Shown piece after piece: positions 1 through 4,769 of a DNA stretch of 5,785 nt. How positions within the stretch are numbered: position 1 is the first letter of the stretch; each line of letters opens with the position of its first letter. Where the stretch lies: the NCBI GenBank assembly GCA_964344895.1, contig CAYFPB010000082.1, forward strand, positions 1 to 5,785, given 5' to 3'. The position numbers and the translations under genes are program-made. The notes under the pieces are model-generated. The model had not been told where the DNA came from. It saw nothing but the letters and a program-made list of their open reading frames with translations, and did no database searches. This DNA comes from UBA6164 sp964344895 (GTDB taxonomy: Bacteria; Patescibacteriota; Gracilibacteria; BD1-5; UBA6164).

Positions 1-8
1 GACAATAT

Positions 9-171
9 ATTAAAAAGTTAATAAAAAAATAATAATCCTTTACCCTACCGGGAGTTTCCTTTAATACTAAAGGAAACCTAAATTACAAAATAATACTTTA
101 TTTTCATGCCTTCCTTTAGTATTAAAGGAAGGTGGTCGAAGACCGGATGGATTATTAATTAAAAAGTTAAT
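9..171. repeat. Palindrome-rich element between 14-bp direct repeats
   Basis: The gene-free start of the window holds nested repeats. ATTAAAAAGTTAAT occurs exactly at 9-22 and 158-171. Between the copies, AATAATCC (31-38) pairs with GGATTATT (149-156). Inside are two perfect 10-bp hairpins with 4-nt loops, 54-63/68-77 (loop ATAC) and 109-118/123-132 (loop GTAT), and a small one, GGTC-GAA-GACC, at 134-144. The second large hairpin is the inverted copy of the first: TTCCTTTAATACTAAAGGAA at 56-75 has its exact reverse complement at 111-130. The right-hand direct repeat contains the stop codon and last codons of the pseudouridine synthase gene. This could be a small non-autonomous mobile element with a target duplication, or a structured 3' UTR or terminator. 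Read on the minus strand, the closing stem is followed by a seven-T run (23-29). No protein was found in it. Confidence 0.6.
23..156 (-). terminator. Possible structured 3' UTR/terminator of the orf132-rluA unit
   Basis: On the minus strand the transcript leaving rluA would fold into a multi-branch structure closed by AAUAAUCC/GGAUUAUU. The 3' strand of that stem runs almost directly into a seven-U tract (23-29), the usual sign of intrinsic termination. The internal branches are far larger than a simple terminator needs, so another RNA function or a mobile origin is possible. The fold is read by eye, with no energy calculation. Confidence 0.4.
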
Positions 172-1043
172 CATTTTAAAATTCTTTTCATATCATCTTT
201 TAGATCTGCTTTGAAATTAAACTCTTTTCAATATAACTTTAAATCAAGTTGCCAAGCATGCAAAGCTTGTCTATGAAGCTGATATATAGTAGCTACTTCT
301 TTATTTACTTTACTATTTCAGTATGTTTTATCTCAAATAATAGGAAATCATATACTAGAAAGATGTACCCTTATTTGATGTGTCCTCCCTGTTTCTATTT
401 TTAGTTTTACTAAGCTATATTTATTATCTATATACTCTAGTACTTCTCAATATGTAATTGCTATTTTTGGATTAACAGGATTTATAGTTGTCATTTTTTG
501 TCTATCATTTGGATCTCTACCTATATAAGATTCTATCTTAAAATCTTTTTCTTTTATTTTTCAAGTAACTATTGCTAAATAATATTTCCCTATTTTTCTT
601 TGTTTTATTATATCTGATAGATAATTCATCATTCCATCTGTTTTTGCTATCATTATAGCTCATGATGTATCCTTATCTAATCTATGTACAATTCATGGTC
701 TCTCAACTCATCATATACTTGGTAGACTAGACTTACAATGATATAAAATTCCATTTACTAGTGTATTTTTGTTTCAATTTTCTCATGGTACTGGATGTGT
801 ATTTATTAAAGGATCTTTATTTATTATAAGTAATTCTTTATCTTCATAAATAAAATCTAAATCCATTTTTTCTGCTTCCACTGTTTCTAGTTTTTCTATA
901 ATGATTTCAATGCTTATTTCATCCTTATTTTTTATTTTTAGATTTTTTGATATTTTCTCTCAATTAACACTTACTTGTCCTCTATCTATAATCTTTTGAA
1001 TATAACTTCTTGAATAATCACTAAAAAGAGCAGATAAATACAT
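159..1043 (-). CDS. RluA-family rRNA/tRNA pseudouridine synthase
   Basis: This 294-aa protein (UGA read as Gly) converts specific uridines in structured RNA, most likely 23S rRNA, to pseudouridine. An S4-like RNA-binding region occupies about residues 1-50 (YSRSYIQKIIDRGQVSVNG). The catalytic domain follows, with motif RPGIVHRLDKDTSG at 116-128 and catalytic Asp123. Further family blocks are GRTHQIRVHL (219-228) and GFPIIGDKTYG (232-242). Fourteen in-frame UGA codons fall on glycines, including the conserved ones in RPG, DTSG, GD and TYG, against six GGN codons. The ATG at 1043 is preceded at 6 nt by AAGGAGG, the only strong ribosome-binding site in the window. It is the second gene of a unit, 49 bp after orf132. 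The stop TAA lies in a direct repeat flanking the palindromic element. RluB/RsuA are unlikely because the motifs are of RluA type. Whether it equals RluC, RluD or another member cannot be told. Confidence 0.95.
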
Positions 1044-1049
1044 ATCTAC

Positions 1050-1056
1050 CCTCCTT
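1050..1056 (-). promoter_or_regulatory. Strong Shine-Dalgarno site of rluA
   Basis: AAGGAGG on the minus strand sits 6 nt before the ATG at 1043 and fixes the start of the pseudouridine synthase gene. No other gene in the window has a comparable site. Starts of the first genes of units are preceded only by A/T-rich sequence. Confidence 0.85.
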
Positions 1057-1092
1057 GTTTTATCAGTTAATACACAAAAATTATATTTCATT

Positions 1093-1491
1093 TTATAGTC
1101 CTAAGTTAGCTTTTATATCATCTATTTTATCTTGATTTTCTTCCTCTTTACCTTTATTCTCTTCTTCTGATTTATATAAATCTCATAAATCAATCCATTC
1201 TGTTTGTTGTTTTGCTACTAATTTTTTGATATCATCTGGGTGCTCTTTAGCTAAATCTTTAAATTTTTCTCTTTCTTCTGTAAATACTTTTGTTAATTCA
1301 TCAAACTGAAACTGAGATAGTGTTGGTACTGCATCAACTACTCTCTTTTTTTCCATTGTATTTAAAGATAAACTAAACTTTAGTAAATCTAAAAATTCTT
1401 CTGGGTTTATTTCAACCATTTCTGAATGAAGTTTTAATAATTCTAATATTAAAGAATCCACTTCTTGTTCTGTTATTCTTACTTGAGTCAT
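1093..1491 (-). CDS. Acidic protein of unknown function, 132 aa
   Basis: I do not recognise a named family. The predicted protein is 132 aa. One in-frame UGA (residue 103, in WIDLGDLYK) is read as Gly, and the stop is TAA. It looks fully helical and cytoplasmic, with no signal peptide or membrane segment. A leucine- and glutamate-rich N-terminal half is followed by PTLSQFQFDELTKVFTEER, then EHPDDIKKL, and a very charged tail of Glu, Lys and Asp (about residues 107-126). From memory, similar short helical proteins with a 'lseeq..l..il.eE...F' pattern occur in CPR genomes, but I cannot verify homology. The ATG at 1491 is the first after an in-frame TAA a few codons upstream. No Shine-Dalgarno is seen. 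It is the first gene of a unit with rluA, behind a consensus-like promoter, and is divergent from the recO-like gene. Confidence 0.75.
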
Positions 1492-1500
1492 AATTTTTAT

Positions 1501-1533
1501 TTGATAATATTAAAAATATAGCTACATTATACT
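1501..1533 (+). promoter_or_regulatory. Possible promoter of the recO-like gene
   Basis: TATACT at 1528-1533 could be a -10 box for the plus-strand gene starting at 1567, giving a leader of about 27 nt. The nearest -35-like hexamer, TTGATA (1501-1506), is 21 bp away, longer than ideal, so only the -10 is reasonably supported. Confidence 0.35.
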
Positions 1534-1552
1534 CATATTTTAGATTTTTCAA
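1526..1552 (-). promoter_or_regulatory. Promoter of orf132-rluA, overlapping a divergent promoter
   Basis: On the minus strand a perfect -10 box, TATAAT (1526-1531), lies 15 bp downstream of TTGAAA (1547-1552). A short leader of about 25 nt would lead to the ATG at 1491. The spacing is a little short for sigma-70. The same bases read TATACT on the plus strand (1528-1533), so the -10 elements of the two divergent units may overlap in this 75-bp space. Confidence 0.55.
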
Positions 1553-1566
1553 CTCTTTTTTAAAAA

Positions 1567-2151
1567 ATGTCAGTTTTCAAAACTAAATGAATCATTTTAA
1601 AGATAGATAAAATAAAACCATGAGAGTTTTTATATACTATTTTTACCTTGGATTACTGAAAAATAAAATGCAATAAAAAGCTTTCAAAATCAGAAAAGCC
1701 TCTTGATTTATGATACTTAATAAACTTTGAAATTGTTTCAAAGGAAAGTAGCAGTATCCACAAAATAAGAAATATCAAAATCAAATCTGAGTTTGATATG
1801 CAAAATAAGAGCTTTGAAATTATAAACAGTTATTTAACAATTCTTTATCTTGTTTTTAACAAAACTCCAGACTGAAATCCTGTATTTGAACTTTTTGATC
1901 TTCTTGAAATATTAAATAACTACAAAGATATAAATAATATAAAATTAATTTTAATCAAACTCAAAATAATATCTATTTTCTGAGAACTTTGAGAAAATAA
2001 TCCAGATCCTACAATTAACAAAATACTAAAATTTATTAATACAAACAAGATTGATAGGATTTTAATGTTAAGTGGAATAAATAAAGAGATAGAAAAAAAA
2101 CTAGAAATTTGAATTGCAATAGGAAAAATTAATACCCTATATTCTCTCTAA
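1567..2151 (+). CDS. recO: Short RecO-like DNA repair protein
   Basis: The gene encodes 194 aa with eight UGA codons read as Gly. The N-terminus (MSVFKTKGIILKI, then GEFLYTIFTLDYGKIKC, residues 1-35) matches the RecO OB-fold pattern 'ktkgivL....GE.d.i..ift...Gki', and the rest is helical (FELFDLLEILNNY at 107-119, then LKIISIFGELGENNPDP at 132-148), as in the RecO C-terminal domain. RecO helps RecR load RecA on SSB-coated single strands in gap repair. At 194 aa it is shorter than the roughly 240 aa of typical RecO and has one cysteine, so no zinc site. The ATG at 1567 is fixed by an in-frame TAA at 1561-1563. No Shine-Dalgarno is visible. Its last 23 bp overlap the end of the convergent dnaJ-like gene. 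The assignment rests on pattern recognition; a divergent OB-fold protein is the alternative. Confidence 0.7.
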
Positions 2152-2821
2152 TCCTTTCAAGCATACTCATATCTACATCACTTATATTTTTTGGCATAAG
2201 TGCTTCTACTTTTACTATTAGGTTCCCTTCTTTACCGGGCTCTTTCTTTCAAAATCATTTTACTCTGAACTTGCTTCATGGTTTTGTTGATGCTGGTATT
2301 TTTAGTTTTGCTGTATTCCCATATACTCATTTGACCTCTATCTTACATCCAAGAATTAAATCAAAAATAGGTACTTCATAAGTCTTTTCAAAATCAAGAG
2401 ATTCTGTTTTTTTTGCTTCTTGTCTAGTTTGTGTTCTTCTTGATGAAGCTCATCACATAGATCATCATCAAAATATATCTTCAAAATTAAAACTTGAAGA
2501 CTGTGTTCTTCATCAACTTGCTCATCAAAATATATCTTCAAATCCTCAAAATCAAGCACTTGAATATGATCACCCCCCAGCTCATCAAAAAGGATTTCAA
2601 GCTCATCATGTTGAGCCAAACATATCATATTGTTTTTTCTTGTTTGAATCAGATAAGGTATCATAAGCCTGATTAACTTCTTTAAACTTTGTTTCAGCTG
2701 TACTATCCCCTTTATTTCTATCTGGATGGTACTGCATTGCTTTTTTTCTATATGCTTTTTTTATCTCAGCATCACTAGCATTTTTAGTTACTCAAAGTAC
2801 ATCATAAAAATTACTTGACAT
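2129..2821 (-). CDS. DnaJ/CbpA-like J-domain co-chaperone, single C-terminal domain
   Basis: This 230-aa Hsp40 stimulates the ATPase of DnaK through its J domain. The J domain is at 5-68 (FYDVLGV, EIKKAYRKKAMQYHPDRNKGD, FKEVNQAYDTLSD, KKKQYDMFG), with HPD at 32-34. A Gly/Phe-rich region spans about 69-125 and contains the heptad FEDIFGG twice (94-100, 113-119). One substrate-binding beta domain follows (about 140-207: YEVPIFDLILGCKIEV, KIPASTKPGSKFRVKGFG). There are no CXXCXGXG zinc motifs, so it is not a class I DnaJ. It also lacks the second C-terminal domain and dimerisation tail of full CbpA/DnaJ (300 aa or more). Twenty-two glycines are coded by UGA, including nearly the whole G/F region. 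ATG at 2821, stop TAA. The start has no Shine-Dalgarno and is divergent from the secreted-protein gene. It overlaps the recO-like gene tail-to-tail. Confidence 0.92.
2465..2542 (-). repeat. Two identical 21-nt repeats coding FEDIFGG in the G/F linker
   Basis: The codons for FEDIFGG are identical at 2522-2542 and 2465-2485, 57 bp apart, inside the dnaJ-like gene. The perfect nucleotide identity suggests a recent in-frame duplication of the linker, or strong codon constraint. The repeats are coding and not a separate element. Confidence 0.8.
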
Positions 2822-2872
2822 TTTTATTATTTTAATTACAATATATAAAATTTATTTTTAACAATAATTGAT
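2822..2872. promoter_or_regulatory. Divergent promoter space between dnaJ-like and secreted-protein genes
   Basis: This 51-bp, almost pure A/T spacer must hold the start signals of both genes. On the minus strand TATATT (2840-2845) follows TTGTTA (2859-2864) by 13 bp, which is too short to be convincing. On the plus strand TACAAT (2837-2842) and TATAAA (2844-2849) are possible -10 boxes without a clear -35. No heat-shock inverted repeat of CIRCE type is seen. Confidence 0.3.
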
Positions 2873-3313
2873 ATGAAAAAAATAATTAGTTTTATTATAG
2901 TTAGTATATTATATTTTTCAAGTAGTTCTACAAGTTTTGCAAAAGATGGATATATTGAAGAGATTTTAAATCTTAATTATGAAGTAGAAAAACTTACTCT
3001 TGATTTAGCTGAAATAGATACTATTTATTTCAAAAATCCAAAATATAATAAACTAAGAAATAATATGATAAGAGTAAATGATACTCTAAAAAAAGGTATT
3101 TTAGAAAAATACAAATCTTGAGAACTAAAATACTACCAAACTAATTGAATTATAAACAACTATAATGATTTTATATATCACTTAAACAAGCTTTTTTACT
3201 TCTTAAAGTTAAAAGAACAAAATTGCAATTTTAGTGAGCTTGATTGAGCTATAATTAATAGCCATCTAAGTATGAGATCTAGTTTTAGAAAAATTCAAAA
3301 CTTAATGAAGTAA
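2873..3313 (+). CDS. Small predicted secreted protein, unknown function
   Basis: The gene encodes 146 aa when three in-frame UGA codons are read as Gly. A standard-code caller would stop at residue 82. The N-terminus is a typical Sec signal peptide: MKK, a hydrophobic core (IISFIIVSILYF), a serine stretch and a likely cleavage after SFA (residue 23). No lipobox cysteine is present. The mature part of about 123 aa looks helical, charged and rich in Asn, Lys, Tyr and Leu, with one cysteine (in EQNCNFSEL). I recognise no domain. It may be an extracytoplasmic helical protein in the cell envelope, or released. The ATG at 2873 has no Shine-Dalgarno but places the signal peptide exactly at the N-terminus, supporting this start. 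It stands alone, followed by a hairpin terminator 0-32 bp after its TAA. Confidence 0.8.
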
Positions 3314-3345
3314 AAAAATATAGCCTCCAAAAAAGCTGTATTTTT
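3314..3345 (+). terminator. Rho-independent terminator between convergent genes
   Basis: AAAAATATAGC (3314-3324) pairs with GCTGTATTTTT (3335-3345) to form an 11-bp stem with a 10-nt loop, starting right after the stop of the secreted-protein gene and ending with a T run. One pair is U-G in the plus-strand RNA but would be an A-C mismatch in the minus-strand RNA. The hairpin is therefore better for plus-strand transcripts, though it may also end the convergent PIN-gene transcript, whose stop is at 3348. Confidence 0.75.
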
Positions 3346-3347
3346 GT

Positions 3348-3758
3348 TTACTTTAATAAAATTATATTTTTATTATTTTTTAGTGAATTATAAAATCTTT
3401 TATCCAAAGTTAGTATTATTTGCTCTGAAAATAAATCATGTAAATATAAATATGTTCCATCATAAGTTGATGTATTATATTTTAAAGATATATCTAAAAC
3501 TTTTTTGTATTCCTTTGAATCTAGCTTATATATAATTAAATTATCTAATCATAAAAAAATATCAATAATTTCTACCATTTTATCATTTACCTTTTCTTTT
3601 TTCTTTAAGTTATATATAACTTCATAAAAACATAAATCTGGTATTAAAACTTTTATTTCATTATAAATAAGTTTGTTAATAAATTTTTCCACATCAACTA
3701 AAGTTTCTTCTTCATTTCTAATTGAATTAATAAATACATTTGCATCAAAAATATACAT
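3348..3758 (-). CDS. PIN-domain ribonuclease, VapC-type toxin
   Basis: This 136-aa protein has a complete PIN-domain active site: Asp5 in FDANVFIN, Glu46 in FYEVIYNL, Asp100 in STYDGTYLYLHDL and Asp119 in ILTLDKRFYNSL. These four acidic residues bind Mg2+/Mn2+ in PIN nucleases. VapC members of this size cleave tRNA or rRNA when freed from their antitoxin. One UGA codon (Gly70) interrupts the gene under the standard code, which would leave a 69-aa stub without the last two catalytic residues. With Gly the length is normal for VapC. It lies 8 bp downstream of a 39-aa basic protein gene, the usual antitoxin-toxin order. ATG at 3758, stop TAA at 3348. The family is clear. Its role as a TA toxin is inferred from size and neighbour, and its RNA target is unknown. 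Confidence 0.9.
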
Positions 3759-3766
3759 TTGTTATC

Positions 3767-3886
3767 TTAATTACTGAAATAATCATCTAATAAACCTGAT
3801 TTTCTAATATCTTTTCTTAACTTATTAAATTTTTTTATTTTTTCTAATCTTTCTTTTGAAATGTTTGTACTACTATTTTTTTTCAT
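3767..3886 (-). CDS. Putative VapB-like antitoxin, 39 aa
   Basis: This very small gene directly precedes the PIN toxin gene with an 8-bp gap. It encodes 39 aa and has no UGA. The first 30 residues are strongly basic and probably helical (SKERLEKIKKFNKLRKDIRK), and the end is acidic/aromatic (SGLLDDYFSN). Antitoxins of PIN nucleases often use such a C-terminal stretch to fill the toxin active site. No AbrB, ribbon-helix-helix or HTH DNA-binding domain can be recognised, and at 39 aa it is about half the usual VapB length (70-90 aa). It may therefore neutralise without autoregulating, or bind DNA with the basic helix. The ATG at 3886 follows an in-frame TAA. No Shine-Dalgarno is seen. The case rests on gene order, size and charge pattern. 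Confidence 0.6.
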   Translation of the reverse strand: MKKNSSTNISKERLEKIKKFNKLRKDIRKSGLLDDYFSN

Positions 3887-3907
3887 AAAATAAAACTTAA
3901 GTTATAA

Positions 3908-3944
3908 ATTATAATAATATTAACTATTTATTTATTCTTGTCAA
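3908..3944 (-). promoter_or_regulatory. Promoter of the vapBC-like pair
   Basis: In the 87-bp gap after ftsE, the minus strand has a perfect -35 box, TTGACA (3939-3944). TATTAT (3914-3919) lies 19 bp downstream, and a perfect TATAAT (3908-3913) overlaps its edge at a 25-bp spacing. This indicates a separate promoter for the toxin-antitoxin pair, with a leader of about 15-20 nt, although read-through from ftsE is possible because no GC-containing terminator hairpin is visible after ftsE. Confidence 0.5.
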
Positions 3945-3973
3945 ACTTTTTTATATACTTTTTATATTTTTTA

Positions 3974-4657
3974 TTACTTCAATATATAACTTCCCTCTTT
4001 TTCATCACTAATCACTTTTTTATTATCAAATGTAACTACTCTTTTTTTCATTGCATTTACTATATTTTTATCATGTGTTGCCATTATAACTGTTTGTCAT
4101 TCCAAGTTTATATCTAGGAATATATCCATTATTTCTTTTGCTGTTTCTGGATCTAGGTTTCAAGTTGCTTCATCTGCTATAATTATTTTTGGTTCATGAA
4201 CTAGTGCTCTAGCTATTGCTACTCTTTGTTTTTCTCATCAGCTAAGTTCATAAATAAATTTATCTTTTTTTATTAATAATCATACTTTTTCTAATGCTTC
4301 TGGTACCTTTCTTTTAATAATTACATCATGATAGCCACATACTTCCATTGCAAATGCCACATTTTCATATACTTTTTTTGATTCTAATAACTTGTAGTCT
4401 TGAAATATTACTCCAATACTCCTCCTATAATGAAGTAGGCTTTCTTCATTTAGTCATCTGTATAGAGCTAAATTGTTATCTAGTACTATATCTCAAACCA
4501 ATGGCTTAAAATCTCATATCAAAGACCTAATAAGACTTGTCTTACCACTTCAAGAATAACCAATAAAAAACACAAACTCACCTGGCTTTATTTCCAGATT
4601 TATTTCCTTTAAAACTATTTTGTTTCAAAAAGCTAAAGTTACATTATCTATTTTCAT
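3974..4657 (-). CDS. ftsE: FtsE, cell-division ABC transporter ATPase
   Basis: The 227-aa protein is a complete ABC ATPase of normal FtsE length. Motifs: Walker A GYSGSGKT (33-40), Q-loop Gln86, signature LSGGE (138-142), Walker B IIIADE (158-163), D-loop NLD (167-169) and switch His195. FtsE is indicated by GVIFQDYKLLESKKVYENVA (82-101), ADEATGNLDP and the C-terminal ATHDKNIV with a short tail. FtsE works at the inner membrane with FtsX, where ATP hydrolysis controls septal peptidoglycan hydrolases. Ten glycines are coded by UGA, including those in Walker A and both in LSGGE. ATG at 4657, no Shine-Dalgarno, stop TAA. The usual downstream partner ftsX is absent; a toxin-antitoxin pair follows instead. 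A LolD/MacB-type ATPase is the alternative, but the 'VYENVAFAMEV' block fits FtsE best. Confidence 0.9.
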
Positions 4658-4686
4658 TTTTATTTAGTTTTTAATTAATTGTATTT

Positions 4687-4714
4687 ATTGTAATTATTTT
4701 AATTTATTTTGCAA
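4687..4714 (-). promoter_or_regulatory. Probable promoter of ftsE
   Basis: On the minus strand TTGCAA (4709-4714) and TACAAT (4687-4692) are separated by 16 bp, a good sigma-70-like arrangement, with a leader of about 20-25 nt before the ATG at 4657. It lies between the terminator of the upstream gene and ftsE, supporting an independent ftsE transcript. Confidence 0.5.
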
Positions 4715-4728
4715 TAGAAAAGAAACTA

Positions 4729-4765
4729 AAAAAATAATAGAATTTTTAAAATTCTATTATTTTTT
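4729..4765 (-). terminator. Terminator of the surface-protein gene (perfect palindrome)
   Basis: Bases 4729-4746 and 4748-4765 form a perfect 18-bp inverted repeat around one base, with A and T runs at the outer ends. It starts 5 bp after the stop of the minus-strand surface-protein gene. It has one G-C pair per arm and the long A/U pairs typical of terminators in AT-rich genomes. It is near-symmetrical and could act in both directions, insulating ftsE from the gene upstream. Confidence 0.8.
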
Positions 4766-4769
4766 ATAA

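Noticed and set aside
23..156. Riboswitch or group II intron
   Set aside because: No known aptamer core or intron domain V is recognisable, and the element lies downstream of a gene, with nothing visible for it to control on the plus strand.
2461..2600. CRISPR-like or tandem repeat array from repeated tcatcaaaatatatcttcaaa
   Set aside because: There are only two copies, both in frame and coding FEDIFGG of a DnaJ G/F linker.
2356..2664. 102-codon minus-strand open frame inside the dnaJ-like gene
   Set aside because: It is out of frame with the J-domain protein. The long open frame and its repeated LEDLKIYFD-like segments are a by-product of the repeated UGA/FEDIFGG coding sequence.
2494..2676. 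Plus-strand 60-codon open frame
   Set aside because: It is antisense to the conserved dnaJ-like gene and its product has no recognisable feature.
3344..3535. Plus-strand 63-codon open frame rich in Tyr and Leu
   Set aside because: It is antisense to the catalytic C-terminal half of the PIN protein and begins inside the terminator T run.
3960..3973. Terminator after ftsE
   Set aside because: The gap is T-rich but has no convincing hairpin. A short A/T repeat was not enough to call one.
159..4657. UGA as tryptophan (table 4, Mycoplasma-like)
   Set aside because: Trp would replace invariant glycines in Walker A, LSGGE, RPG and DTSG, while TGG is used for Trp in the RluA protein and in the fibrinogen-like domain.
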